Shown here: positions 15,368 through 23,550 of the stretch, one piece after another
How positions within the stretch are numbered: the first letter of the stretch is position 1
Layout of the letters: each line of letters starts with the position of its first letter
Origin: Microcaldota archaeon
Lineage (GTDB): Archaea; Micrarchaeota; Micrarchaeia; Anstonellales; Bilamarchaeaceae
DNA length: 35,400 bases
Direction: 5' to 3'
Assembly (NCBI GenBank): GCA_018304385.1
Contig: JAGVWJ010000003.1
Coordinates: forward strand, 1 to 35,400
Position numbers and translations under genes: made by a program
The notes under the pieces: generated by a model
What the model saw: the letters and a program-made list of their open reading frames with translations, nothing else
Database searches by the model: none
What the model was told of the DNA's origin: nothing

Positions 15368-16447
15368 ATGGAATTCAAAAATATTTTACTCGCACCAGGT
15401 CCAGTCAAGGTTTTACCAGAAATATTACAAGCGCAAGCACGCGAAATGATTACACATCGCAGCAGCGAGTTTTCTGCATTGTATAAAGATTTAGTTGAGC
15501 GTTTACGTGCTTATTTTCAGAGTGAAGAAGCTTATGTACTAACTGGCAGCGGCGCGCTCGGTTTAGAAACGCTAATTGCTAATTTATGCTTGCCTAATGA
15601 AAAGATAATATGCCTCACTAATGGAGAATTTGGAGATAAACTCGTTGAAACTGCCAATATTTATACTAATGCAATCGTACATAAACAAGATGATGGGAAC
15701 GGTTGGAACCTAGAAAGAGCGAAAAAAGCAATTGATGAAAGCGAGGCACAAGCATTGGCAATGGTTTATAATGAAACTAGTTACGGAGTGCGTAATCACA
15801 TAAAAGAAATATGTGCTTATGCGAAGAAGAAAGGAATGTTTGTAATTATTGATGGCATTTCTGCTTGGCCAGGAACTCCGTTTAACTGTTTCGAGTTTCC
15901 AGTTGACGGTTTTGTTACTGGAAGCCAAAAAGGCATTGGTGCACCTCCGGGTATGGCAATGATTGGATTAAGCAAGGCTGCAGTTGAACGCTACAGTAAT
16001 CGCAAACACATTCCTAGTTATTATCTTGATCTTAGAAGGCATCAGAAACGCTATCAAAAGGATCAGCAAACTCCGAACACACCAGCGATCTCACTTTATT
16101 GGGCTTTACAAAAAGCGTTTGATGTTTTAGATAAGAATGGTGGATTATTAGCATGCATTAAGCGCCACATGGATTTTAGCGAATACGTTCGTAAGCGAGT
16201 TTTAGAATTGGGGTTTAAACTAATTGCAGAAAAAGGATTCGAAAGTTATACTGTTACTGGATTTTATGCTGATTCTGCCGAGCGTGCCAAAATGATAAAA
16301 GATAAGCTCGCGAAAGAATACAAAATAAAAATCGTTGGTTCTCGCGGCAAGTTTAAGGATAATGGATTACGTATTGCGCATATGGGAAATGTAACTAAGC
16401 AGGAATTGGATGCTTGTTTGAATGCGATCGAAAGGATATCTGAGTGA
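15368..16447 (+). CDS. Class V PLP-dependent aminotransferase (serine-pyruvate / alanine-glyoxylate type)
   Basis: Fold-type I, class V aminotransferase of the serine-pyruvate/alanine-glyoxylate group (COG0075-like). Visible: LLAPGPVKVLPEIL at the N-terminus, THRSSEFSALY, the PLP-site TGSGALGLETLIANL, the aspartate region VIIDGISAWPGTPF, and the Schiff-base lysine in VTGSQKGIGAPPGMAMI (about residue 190). 359 residues is normal. With the PGDH-like enzyme at 5163 it could supply serine or glycine; archaeal members sometimes replace phosphoserine aminotransferase, so the exact substrate is uncertain. The stop is 6 nt before the next ATG, indicating co-transcription with the caspase-like gene. 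Confidence 0.88.
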   Translation: MEFKNILLAPGPVKVLPEILQAQAREMITHRSSEFSALYKDLVERLRAYFQSEEAYVLTGSGALGLETLIANLCLPNEKIICLTNGEFGDKLVETANIYTNAIVHKQDDGNGWNLERAKKAIDESEAQALAMVYNETSYGVRNHIKEICAYAKKKGMFVIIDGISAWPGTPFNCFEFPVDGFVTGSQKGIGAPPGMAMIGLSKAAVERYSNRKHIPSYYLDLRRHQKRYQKDQQTPNTPAISLYWALQKAFDVLDKNGGLLACIKRHMDFSEYVRKRVLELGFKLIAEKGFESYTVTGFYADSAERAKMIKDKLAKEYKIKIVGSRGKFKDNGLRIAHMGNVTKQELDACLNAIERISE

Positions 16448-16453
16448 GGTTTC

Positions 16454-18064
16454 ATGGGAAATTCTTTAAGAAAAAAAGAGCCGGGATCTTTAGATAGCGT
16501 AGAAAGCCAGAGGAGAAACATTATTGTAACCATTGATAAAATAAAACCTCCTTTAACAAAAGAACAGCGTCAATCATTTCAACAAATAGTTGATATGGTT
16601 TTGAAATATGGCAGCAATGCCGAAAAGTTAAAAACATTAGGCGATTTAGAACAGTTTGCTAAAATGCCTGATTTTTCTAAATTTATAGATGCTTGTAAAT
16701 TATTTGTTGAAAGAACTGGAGAAAATGTTCATCGTGGTACTTATGCTTTTTTTGATTACTGTGTTAGAAAATCATCTGACAAAGAATTGCCAGTAAAAGA
16801 GGAAGTATCTATAATTGCAGATATAATAAATGAGATGGGAAAGGAATGTGATCCTGTCGATAGGGCGCGTGCGCCCATCGTTTTTTCCAACCTCTTTATA
16901 CATCATTCCTCTGGTTTTGATCTCACTAATTTACCCACACTCAAGTCCATTGTTCAAGAATCAGTTAATAACTATTTGCTTGGATCACTTTATCTGTCTA
17001 GTGCTATTTCAGAACGGTTTGGTCCCTCTTCTTTTAATAAACTAAAGATACCTATGTTAGATGCTTACAGAGTGCTTGCTAATACTGATTTTAAGGCCAT
17101 TGATAGGCTCAAACCTCTAGTGAGGCGTAGTGATTTTAGTATTTCTGAAGTCGAGAATTTATTTTTAAACTTAAAGACCTTGGCCTTAACATCTCCTGAG
17201 CAGTTAGACGAGGCTTTGGGTGGTGCAGCACTTGGAGTGTACCGCTTAACACAAACAGGCATCGTCCATGCAAAAACTCTAGTTGCTAGTTTAGAAGTTA
17301 AAGATGCTAACCTCGAGACGTATATAAATTTTGCTTATGCATTAGATGTTTTGGGAGAAGGAAAGACTAAGGAATTATATAAAGAATACGGAATTACTTA
17401 TTTTCTAAGATATGGTAAAAAAACTTTGGAGGAACTTTATCAAACTTATAAAAATCCCGTTCCAAAGGGTAAATTACCAGATAAACCTGTTTTATTAGTT
17501 GTGTTTAATAAGAATGACTATAATGGTGCTTTTTATAGTGAAGGGCGCGAAATTGATGAATTTGCTAAGGTGTATAGAGTTCATATCTTTGAAACAGATA
17601 GTGAAAATGGGTTTTATAATTCGATAGAAAAAATAGGTAGACAAGGTGGCGTTGATGTTTTGATAATTGGTGGTCATGGTGAAGAAAGTCATGTTCTTTT
17701 GGGCACGCCAAGGAATATTCGGAGTGATGACCACATTTTGGATCTATCAGATGAAGCAGAAATAGAAGAACACAGGTTATCCAACTGGATGACGCCAAGA
17801 TCCAAACTAATTCTAGCTTCTTGTTCTACAGGAAAAAATGAAAAGGCAATTGCAGCAATGTTCTCACGTATTCTTGGTGTAGAAAGAGTATTTGCACCTA
17901 GGGAACCTTCTTCTAAGACATTTTATCAACTAGGCAAAGATGGTTTAATAGAGGATGTAACTTACGAGGTAGTTACTTCTTCAGAACCAGAAGGTGCAGA
18001 ATTTAGAAAAGGCGTTATGGGATTAGTGCCCCATAAAACTAGTAAAAAGAATAAACCTGCTTAA
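16454..18064 (+). CDS. Predicted caspase/CHAT-fold cysteine peptidase-like protein with long helical N-terminus
   Basis: 536 residues. Residues 1 to about 350 are almost entirely helical, with no recognised family. The C-terminal part has the layout of clan CD peptidases: beta-strand KPVLLVVFNKNDYNGAF, then VDVLIIGGHGEESH with the His-Gly pair (His408), and 49 residues later SKLILASCSTGKNEKAI with Cys457. This spacing and the strand-His-Gly / strand-Ser-Cys pattern fit a catalytic dyad of caspase, CHAT or gingipain type. Translation is probably coupled to the aminotransferase 6 nt upstream (GAGG at about 16444-16448). A terminator-like hairpin lies inside the coding sequence at 16858-16886. 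Activity and substrate are inferred, not shown. Confidence 0.7.
   Translation: MGNSLRKKEPGSLDSVESQRRNIIVTIDKIKPPLTKEQRQSFQQIVDMVLKYGSNAEKLKTLGDLEQFAKMPDFSKFIDACKLFVERTGENVHRGTYAFFDYCVRKSSDKELPVKEEVSIIADIINEMGKECDPVDRARAPIVFSNLFIHHSSGFDLTNLPTLKSIVQESVNNYLLGSLYLSSAISERFGPSSFNKLKIPMLDAYRVLANTDFKAIDRLKPLVRRSDFSISEVENLFLNLKTLALTSPEQLDEALGGAALGVYRLTQTGIVHAKTLVASLEVKDANLETYINFAYALDVLGEGKTKELYKEYGITYFLRYGKKTLEELYQTYKNPVPKGKLPDKPVLLVVFNKNDYNGAFYSEGREIDEFAKVYRVHIFETDSENGFYNSIEKIGRQGGVDVLIIGGHGEESHVLLGTPRNIRSDDHILDLSDEAEIEEHRLSNWMTPRSKLILASCSTGKNEKAIAAMFSRILGVERVFAPREPSSKTFYQLGKDGLIEDVTYEVVTSSEPEGAEFRKGVMGLVPHKTSKKNKPA
16858..16886 (+). other. Intrinsic-terminator-like hairpin inside the caspase-like gene
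   Basis: CGAT, one bulged A, GGGCGC, GT, GCGCCC, ATCG, then six T. The stem is GC-rich in an AT-rich gene and is followed directly by the T-run. It encodes an ordinary stretch of the protein (near DRARAPIV). It could attenuate transcription of the peptidase part relative to the aminotransferase, or be coincidental. Confidence 0.45.
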
Positions 18065-18069
18065 TCATA

Positions 18070-18096
18070 AATCAAAAAAAATAATAAAAAAATAAA
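18070..18096 (-). terminator. T-rich terminator tract between convergent genes
   Basis: Read on the minus strand, the bases just after the stop of the cupredoxin gene form long T-runs (T6 and T8 separated by a few bases), fitting archaeal T-tract termination. Confidence 0.45.
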
Positions 18097-18097
18097 A

Positions 18098-18625
18098 CTA
18101 TTGTACTTCCAACGTTGCTTGTATCACAGGATGAGTAGATCCAAATTTTCCTTTAAATCCATCATCATCATTGCATGTTTTGCAGTATATTTTAAAGCTG
18201 CCAGTTTTATCTGCAACAAATTCTATTTTTACTGGATTGCTTTCATCACTGGATTGTACTGCAGTATTTATTCCATATTCATCTATTGTAAACCCATGCT
18301 TATGTACTTCTTGACCTTTTGGTGTTGTTGCTAATATGCGAACTGTATCACCTTTATTTACAGTGAATTTTGCAGGACTATAACTAGTATGCTGAACAAC
18401 TGCTTTGAATTCTTTTACTTCACCATTCGCGCTCGGCGGAGCTGGTTGTGGTGTAGGAGTCGGCGTGGGGGTTGCGCTAGGGGTCTCCCCTGGCACTGGA
18501 TTTGGTTGACCTGATGGCGCAGGACTTGGTGCGGGTGCAACTGTCCCGCCTGTTGTGCCACCTTGCTGCGAACAGCCTGCAATTAATAAAATACCAAATA
18601 GAAGTAATACTAACATAAAACGCAT
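18098..18625 (-). CDS. Cupredoxin-like lipoprotein
   Basis: 175 residues. Signal sequence with lipobox IAGC (Cys18), a Pro/Thr/Ser linker to about residue 65, then a cupredoxin-fold domain beginning at VKEFKAVVQHTSY. Candidate copper ligands: His in KHGFTIDEYG, Cys in YCKTC and His in THPVI, an order resembling the cytochrome oxidase subunit II/nitrosocyanin branch (HGF near the first ligand). The second Cys of CKTC suggests a CuA-like or red-copper-like site rather than plain blue copper, but a complete CuA ligand set is not evident. Likely an extracytoplasmic electron-transfer or copper-binding protein. GAGGTGG precedes the ATG. Confidence 0.8.
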   Translation of the reverse strand: MRFMLVLLLFGILLIAGCSQQGGTTGGTVAPAPSPAPSGQPNPVPGETPSATPTPTPTPQPAPPSANGEVKEFKAVVQHTSYSPAKFTVNKGDTVRILATTPKGQEVHKHGFTIDEYGINTAVQSSDESNPVKIEFVADKTGSFKIYCKTCNDDDGFKGKFGSTHPVIQATLEVQ

Positions 18626-18680
18626 TTAATCCACCTCAAATAGATAACAAGAAAAAAGTTTATAATGCTTACCAACACCT

Positions 18681-19133
18681 CTAGAATTCCCTAAACATTG
18701 CTTCCATCTCTTCATCTATATGCTTCGCAAGCTCGCGCAGCTTTCGCATTCTTCGTAGCATATCCTGTTCTAATTCTTCTATTGTTTCATCTAAACTCGC
18801 ACTTCTTAAGAAATAGCGTCTGCCTTGTTTGATTACTAATCCATGGCTCATGAACATATTAATATGATATACGATCGCACCTTGCGTTACTTTTTTGTTC
18901 GTTTTCTCGCTATCAACTATTTGTCTAGTAGTTATGCCTTCTCGTCCTTTTGTTGCGCGTAGCAATTCTTTAAAAATGTCCTTCGCAATATCATTCTCGC
19001 TATCTGATAAGCCTAGGCATTCACATACCCATTCTATATCTTTATCAATAGAATGCTCAGCAGGTTTTTCCACAGGCTCGCGTATGGACATTTCTCTTAA
19101 ATAGCGTTGTTTCTGTTTTTGCCCCTGTTTCAT
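18681..19133 (-). CDS. Winged-helix transcriptional regulator, candidate heat-shock repressor
   Basis: 150 residues. A basic N-terminus is followed by a winged helix-turn-helix (GITTRQIVDSEKTNKKVTQG, AIVYHINMFMSHGLVIKQ, RRYFLR wing) and a C-terminal coiled coil (ETIEELEQDMLRRMRKLREL) suited to dimerisation. Divergent from grpE, 80 nt away. A palindrome with 10-bp arms at 19149-19170 overlies the TATA box of this gene, placed for a leaderless transcript from the ATG at 19133. This suggests autoregulation, and possibly control of the chaperone genes. Not clearly a member of the Phr heat-shock regulator family from sequence alone. Confidence 0.75.
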   Translation of the reverse strand: MKQGQKQKQRYLREMSIREPVEKPAEHSIDKDIEWVCECLGLSDSENDIAKDIFKELLRATKGREGITTRQIVDSEKTNKKVTQGAIVYHINMFMSHGLVIKQGRRYFLRSASLDETIEELEQDMLRRMRKLRELAKHIDEEMEAMFREF

Positions 19134-19148
19134 GTTTTAATTAAAGAA

Positions 19149-19170
19149 CGAAATATTTAAAAATATTTCG
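19149..19170. promoter_or_regulatory. Palindrome (10-bp arms) over the regulator TATA box, facing the chaperone genes
   Basis: CGAAATATTT (19149-19158), AA, AAATATTTCG (19161-19170) is a perfect inverted repeat. Its centre is 26 nt upstream of the regulator ATG (19133, minus strand), so it coincides with that TATA box. On the plus side the grpE TATA-like sequence (TTTATTTAA, about 19172-19180) begins directly after it. Binding here could block both promoters. Confidence 0.7.
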
Positions 19171-19213
19171 ATTTATTTAATAATCTGTTAAAATTTTAGC
19201 ATTTTGTGGTTTT

Positions 19214-19753
19214 ATGGATTTACCGAAAGAAGAGAAAAGAGAATTGCTGGAAGAACAGCAAAAGCAGGAAAAGCTAGCAACAGAGGAGCATAAGCTGCTA
19301 AAAGAAACAGATACACAACGCGTTTCAGATTTAGAAGATATGCTTAAGCGTGTGCAGGCAGATTTCGATAATTTTCGCAAGAGATACGAAAAAGAAAAAG
19401 AAGAGCTTATCGAGCAAGGAAGCGCAATGATAATATCAAAAATGCTTCCTGTTGTTGATGAACTTGAGCACGCACTTAATGAGGCAAAAAAACATAATGC
19501 AAAAGAGCATGCAGCGCTGGAAGCAACGCACAAAAATTTAATGAAGCTACTAGACGGTGAAGGTATCCGCGAAATGAAATGCATTGGCGAAAGTTTTGAT
19601 CCTTATAAGCATGAAGCAATCAAGAGCGAGCCAAGTGATCTACCAGAACGCAAGATTATTTTGGTATTGAAAAAAGGGTATTATATGCATGATCGCATTC
19701 TAAGGCATGCGATTGTAATAGTAAGTAGTGGAAAGAAAAGCAATGAGCCTTGA
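19214..19753 (+). CDS. grpE: GrpE nucleotide exchange factor
   Basis: Releases ADP from DnaK in the Hsp70 cycle. 179 residues with the typical long N-terminal coiled coil (about residues 1-60), the conserved VQADFDNFRKRYEKEKEEL, the four-helix-bundle segment MLPVVDELEHALNEA, and the beta-domain signature FDPYKHEAI and ILRHAIVIVSSG near the C-terminus. First gene of the chaperone cluster, divergent from the winged-helix regulator. Its stop codon lies inside a 7-nt repeat copy at 19742-19776, so the last few residues are repeat-derived. Confidence 0.95.
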   Translation: MDLPKEEKRELLEEQQKQEKLATEEHKLLKETDTQRVSDLEDMLKRVQADFDNFRKRYEKEKEELIEQGSAMIISKMLPVVDELEHALNEAKKHNAKEHAALEATHKNLMKLLDGEGIREMKCIGESFDPYKHEAIKSEPSDLPERKIILVLKKGYYMHDRILRHAIVIVSSGKKSNEP

Positions 19754-19776
19754 GCAATGGGCAGTGAGCAAGAGGC
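19742..19776 (+). repeat. 7-nt tandem repeat at the grpE 3' end
   Basis: Five units: AATGAGC, CTTGAGC, AATGGGC, AGTGAGC, AAGAGGC. Fifteen of 19 bases match the first units of the element at 9184. The grpE stop codon (TGA) is part of unit 2. Confidence 0.7.
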
Positions 19777-19784
19777 GACAAAAG

Positions 19785-19931
19785 ATGAATGAAATAAAAG
19801 TAAACGAAAAAACAAATGAATTAAATAAGAAAATTCACGAACTAGGTTTCGATAGCGAAAGCGAGTATAAATTATATTTACAAATCAAAGAATCGCTAAA
19901 ACAAAAAATAGTTATTGGGATAGCGAGTTGA
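19785..19931 (+). CDS. Small hypothetical protein between grpE and dnaK
   Basis: 48 residues from the ATG at 19785, Lys/Glu-rich and helical ([31 protein letters not shown]). No family recognised. The frame is open upstream to 19728 through the 7-nt repeat, but that part is repeat-derived, so I prefer the internal ATG. There is no clear ribosome binding site. It ends 23 nt before the dnaK start. It may be a small chaperone-cluster protein or just an open spacer. Confidence 0.4.
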   Translation: MNEIKVNEKTNELNKKIHELGFDSESEYKLYLQIKESLKQKIVIGIAS

Positions 19932-19954
19932 TAAATTACATTAAAGGTGGTATT

Positions 19955-21799
19955 ATGACAAAAATAGTAGGCATAGATTTAGGCACCAGTAATTCGGCAG
20001 CATCAGTTTTGCAAGGAGGAAGGCCAGTTATTATTCCAAGCTCAGAAGGAATAACGCAATATGGAAAGGCATTTCCAAGTTATGTTGCAATTACAAAGGA
20101 CGGCCAAAGAATAATTGGTGAGCCTGCACGTCGTCAGGCAGTTACAAATCCCGAGGGCACGTTAACTGCATTCAAGCGAAAAATGGGAACTGATTTCAAA
20201 TATAAAATCTGGGGCAAGGATTATAGGCCGCAAGAACTTAGTGCAATGCTCTTGCAAAAAATAAAGCAAGATACTGAGGCATTTCTAGGCGAACCAGTTA
20301 CCAAAGCAGTAATTACTGTACCAGCTTATTTCAATGATAATCAGAGACAAGCAACTAAAGACGCTGGCGAAATAGCCGGTCTTGAGGTCGTGCGTCTTGT
20401 GAACGAGCCAACTGCTGCATGCCTAGCCTATGGTTTGGATAAAACAGGCAAAGAAATGAAAATAATGGTATTTGATCTTGGTGGCGGAACGCTAGACGTT
20501 ACTATAATGGATTTTGGGGGCGGGGTATTCGAAGTAAAATCCACTTCAGGCGATACACAATTAGGCGGAACAGACATGGATAGAATTCTAACAGAATTTC
20601 TAGTTGATCAGTTTAGAAAAGAAAGTAGTGCTGATATTTCTAAAAACGAACAATCAATGATGAGACTGCGTGAGGCAGCAGAAAAAGCAAAAATAGAACT
20701 ATCCACAACGCTTTCGAGCGAAATTAATCTACCTTATTTGCACGAGCAGAAACATTTTAGATTTACGCTTACGCGTGCAAAGCTAGAGGATTTAGTAAGG
20801 CCAATAATTGATCGCTGCCGTCAGCCAGTTGAGCGCGCATTAAAGGATGCAAAATTATCTCCAGTACAAATAGATAAAATAATTCTAGTTGGCGGTCCAA
20901 CTCGTATGCCAATAGTTCAGAAATTCGTAGAGGATCTAGTTAATAAAAAAGTAGAGCGTGGCGTTGACCCAATGGAATGCGTTGCAATGGGTGCAGCGAT
21001 TCAGGCAGGCGTGCTTGCAGGCGAAGTAAAAGATATTTTACTTTTGGATGTAACACCACTTAGCTTGGGCATTGAAACACTTGGTGGCGTTAACACAGTG
21101 CTGATTACAAGAAACACTACAATACCAAGTAAAAAATCACAAACATTTAGCACAGCAGCAGATTTCCAGCAAGCAGTAGATATCAAGGTTTATCAAGGTG
21201 AGCGTCCGATGGCAAAAGACAATGTGCTATTAGGCGAATTCCAGCTATTAGGTATTCCACCTGCACCTCGTGGTGTTCCACAGATAGAAGTTTCATTTGA
21301 CATAGATGCAAATGGAATAATGCATGTTGGTGCAAAGGATTTAGGAACTGGAAAAGAGCAGAAAATGCGTATTACTGCACCGACTAAAATGAACAAGGAT
21401 GAAATAGAAAAGAAGATGAAAGAGGCAGAAGAGTTCGCAGAGCAGGATAAAAAAACACGCGAGCTTGTTGAAACAAAGAACGAAGCTGAATCGCTAATAT
21501 ATACTGCAGAAAAAACAATTGCTGACCTAAAGGATAAACTGCCCAAGGATAAAGTAGAAGCAATAGAAAATGCATCCAAGAAACTAAAAGAAACAATTTC
21601 TAGTGATGATGTCGGTAGAATACGCAGCGAGAATGAAAACCTAAAGAAAGTTTTACAAGAAGCTGGCAGCTATATATATCAGCAAGCTGGAGCACAAGGT
21701 GGAGATACAGGACCGAAGACCGAAGACGTAGGACCTGGGGCCGGAGACGACAAGACTGTAGATGCAGATTATGAGAAAGTTGATGATGATAAAAAATAG
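19955..21799 (+). CDS. dnaK: Hsp70 chaperone DnaK
   Basis: ATP-dependent protein-folding chaperone. ATG at 19955 chosen with GGTGG at about 19946-19950. Visible: the phosphate-1 motif [65 protein letters not shown], the hinge [11 protein letters not shown], and the substrate-binding part from [17 protein letters not shown], then the helical lid. About 614 residues. The C-terminal acidic tail is partly encoded by a 7-nt repeat (21710-21751). DnaK occurs patchily in archaea and is thought to have been acquired from bacteria; the complete set with GrpE and DnaJ is in this cluster. Confidence 0.97.
   Translation: MTKIVGIDLGTSNSAASVLQGGRPVIIPSSEGITQYGKAFPSYVAITKDGQRIIGEPARRQAVTNPEGTLTAFKRKMGTDFKYKIWGKDYRPQELSAMLLQKIKQDTEAFLGEPVTKAVITVPAYFNDNQRQATKDAGEIAGLEVVRLVNEPTAACLAYGLDKTGKEMKIMVFDLGGGTLDVTIMDFGGGVFEVKSTSGDTQLGGTDMDRILTEFLVDQFRKESSADISKNEQSMMRLREAAEKAKIELSTTLSSEINLPYLHEQKHFRFTLTRAKLEDLVRPIIDRCRQPVERALKDAKLSPVQIDKIILVGGPTRMPIVQKFVEDLVNKKVERGVDPMECVAMGAAIQAGVLAGEVKDILLLDVTPLSLGIETLGGVNTVLITRNTTIPSKKSQTFSTAADFQQAVDIKVYQGERPMAKDNVLLGEFQLLGIPPAPRGVPQIEVSFDIDANGIMHVGAKDLGTGKEQKMRITAPTKMNKDEIEKKMKEAEEFAEQDKKTRELVETKNEAESLIYTAEKTIADLKDKLPKDKVEAIENASKKLKETISSDDVGRIRSENENLKKVLQEAGSYIYQQAGAQGGDTGPKTEDVGPGAGDDKTVDADYEKVDDDKK
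21710..21751 (+). repeat. 7-nt periodic repeat encoding the DnaK tail
   Basis: Six units of a related purine-rich type: GGACCGA, AGACCGA, AGACGTA, GGACCTG, GGGCCGG, AGACGAC. Period is 7 although the region is coding, so the encoded tail ([14 protein letters not shown]) is low-complexity. The unit sequence differs from the TGAGC type elsewhere. Confidence 0.5.
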
Positions 21800-21843
21800 T
21801 TAAATTAAAACTCTATGCTAGGGATATTTTCCAGGTGATACTA

Positions 21844-22848
21844 ATGGCATTAAAACAAGCAATGAGTGGCTCAGAATTAATTATTAATAGAAAAACAGGC
21901 ACGCTCTACCATATTAATTTGTCTCGCCAAGATGGTTTTCCATCACGCTTCTTATTAGTTGGAGACCCACAGCGCGTCCGCGAAGTTGCAAAGTTTTTTG
22001 ATGACGGAATAAAGGGAGAGCGCTCTAATCGTGAATTTGTTTCTGTTTGGGGTACATATAAAGGATTGCCAGTTGCTGCAATGGGGACAGGCATCGGGCC
22101 AGATAATACTGAAATTGGTCTAGTAGAAATGCACGCTGTTTTTGAATATGATAATGAGAGGGATTTGTGGACACCACCAAAGGACCCAGTTACTCTTATT
22201 AGAATCGGCACGAGTGCTTCTCCTCAGCGAGATGTCAAACTTGGAACACTCGCAATAACTGAGCATGCAATAGGATTAGATAATACTGGATTGTTCTATT
22301 TGCATAAGCCGTTGGGAGACTATTCGGATTTAGACGATATTATGTTTACTCCAAATAATCCAACTGCAAGAAAAGTTTGGGAGCAACTAACAAGAGTTTT
22401 ACCATTAGCTGTACTTAGTATAATTCGTCCTTATGTGAGTACGGCAACTCCAGATGTTGTAGCAGCACTTAGGGAGTCAGTTGGATTACGTCCTGATATA
22501 CGATCTGAATCTGGGTTAACAACCACTGCACCTGGATTTTTTGCTCCGCAAGGAAGGAGAATTGGACGATTGAGCAATATTTTGGTTCCAGATTTACAAG
22601 AGAGACTTGCGCAATTAACAATAAGGCGCCATCTCGGAATAGAAGATAATATTCGAGCTGCAAATAATGAAATGGAAACAAGCGTACTGTTACGTGTTGC
22701 AGCGGAAATTCTAGGTTATCGTGCAGGTGCAGTATGCCTAGTTATTGCTAATCGCGCTGAAGGTGAATTCATAACACCAGAACAATATGCGCGAGGTGTT
22801 GATGCAGCTATTGTTACTGGGTTAGAAGCGCTTCATAAATTGGGATAG
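21844..22848 (+). CDS. Uridine phosphorylase-like nucleoside phosphorylase
   Basis: PNP/UDP phosphorylase family enzyme that cleaves nucleosides with phosphate to base and ribose-1-phosphate. ATG at 21844 chosen; AGGTGAT lies at 21833-21839. Visible: [30 protein letters not shown] (phosphate and ribose site), [20 protein letters not shown] and the [10 protein letters not shown] segment that holds the ribose-contacting Met-Glu residues. At 335 residues it is longer than the usual 250-260, with extra sequence in the middle (about residues 150-230). Uridine specificity is inferred. It lies inside the chaperone cluster between dnaK and a J-domain gene, and pairs logically with the purine permease for nucleobase salvage. 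Confidence 0.85.
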   Translation: MALKQAMSGSELIINRKTGTLYHINLSRQDGFPSRFLLVGDPQRVREVAKFFDDGIKGERSNREFVSVWGTYKGLPVAAMGTGIGPDNTEIGLVEMHAVFEYDNERDLWTPPKDPVTLIRIGTSASPQRDVKLGTLAITEHAIGLDNTGLFYLHKPLGDYSDLDDIMFTPNNPTARKVWEQLTRVLPLAVLSIIRPYVSTATPDVVAALRESVGLRPDIRSESGLTTTAPGFFAPQGRRIGRLSNILVPDLQERLAQLTIRRHLGIEDNIRAANNEMETSVLLRVAAEILGYRAGAVCLVIANRAEGEFITPEQYARGVDAAIVTGLEALHKLG

Positions 22849-22849
22849 T

Positions 22850-23224
22850 ATGCAATCATATTACAAAATTCTTGGTGTCAAGCGCAATGCTAATGCTGAT
22901 GAAATAAAATCAGCATATCGCAAGTTAGCATTAGAGCATCATCCAGACCATGGCGGCAATGAGGAAAAATTCAAAGAAATAAATGAAGCGTATTCTGTTT
23001 TAAGCGATAATAAAAAAAGAAAATTATATGATGAGTTCATAGAAACTACTCCATTTGCACAAAACATATACTCGTCATGGCTCGCATATCTAGAAAGATC
23101 AGTAAATATACACAAACAAGAATGCCATATATGTAGAAGCGGATACATGAGATGCGATATTGGCGATATGTTCAATTCAATAAAAGAAGTAGTAAAAGAT
23201 AATAAGAACAATGCGTATAGATAA
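22850..23224 (+). CDS. Short J-domain co-chaperone
   Basis: 124 residues. A complete J-domain occupies residues 1-63 ([32 protein letters not shown] with the essential HPD). The rest is unrecognised and carries a Cys cluster ([11 protein letters not shown]) that may bind zinc; there is no Gly/Phe region or peptide-binding domain. A targeted J-protein that recruits DnaK to a specific client is likely. It starts 1 nt after the phosphorylase stop, so translation is coupled. The full-length DnaJ follows after an inserted toxin-antitoxin pair. Confidence 0.88.
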   Translation: MQSYYKILGVKRNANADEIKSAYRKLALEHHPDHGGNEEKFKEINEAYSVLSDNKKRKLYDEFIETTPFAQNIYSSWLAYLERSVNIHKQECHICRSGYMRCDIGDMFNSIKEVVKDNKNNAYR

Positions 23225-23226
23225 AA

Positions 23227-23292
23227 GTAAGGCTATTTTATAAAAATCCTTACATTTTTAAATCTTTCCTTACATAAATAATATTTGTAAGG
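23227..23292. promoter_or_regulatory. Four phased GTAAGG/CCTTAC boxes upstream of the AbrB-PIN pair
   Basis: GTAAGG at 23227-23232, TCCTTACAT at 23247-23255 and again at 23267-23275 (exactly 20 bp apart), and TGTAAGG at 23286-23292. Boxes 3 and 4 form a 7-bp inverted repeat; boxes 1 and 2 a 6-bp one. TATA-like TTTTTAAAT lies between boxes 2 and 3. The spacing of two helical turns suggests cooperative binding of the AbrB-type antitoxin. Confidence 0.6.
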
Positions 23293-23300
23293 TGGTAAAT

Positions 23301-23537
23301 ATGGAAATCGCAAAGGCTAAAATAACTTCAAAAAGACAAATAACTATCCCAAAGGTAGTTAGCAAAGAACTGGATTTAGATGAGGGAGATGAAATAGTTT
23401 TTCTCGTGGAAAGAAAAAACGTGAGTTTGATTAAAAATCCCAAAGACCTAATGAAAGCCATGGACAACTTCTCAGAAGGGAAGAGTTTTCCTGATATAAG
23501 TCACGAACTACAAAAATCGAGAAGAGAATGGAAATAA
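23301..23537 (+). CDS. AbrB/MazE-type antitoxin, pair 3
   Basis: 79 residues from the ATG at 23301 (GGTGG at 23291-23295). Swapped-hairpin AbrB DNA-binding domain in the first 45 residues: AKITSKRQITIPKVVSKEL, DLDEGDEIVFLVERKN. The acidic/aromatic C-terminal tail (NFSEGKSFPDISHELQKSR) would wrap around the toxin. The PIN gene follows after 13 nt. The pair interrupts the chaperone cluster between the two J-domain genes. Confidence 0.88.
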   Translation: MEIAKAKITSKRQITIPKVVSKELDLDEGDEIVFLVERKNVSLIKNPKDLMKAMDNFSEGKSFPDISHELQKSRREWK

Positions 23538-23550
23538 ATAGGCGACCTCT

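Noticed and set aside
19728..19784. Longer N-terminus for the small protein between grpE and dnaK
   Set aside because: This part overlaps grpE and is encoded by the 7-nt repeat; the internal ATG at 19785 is more plausible.
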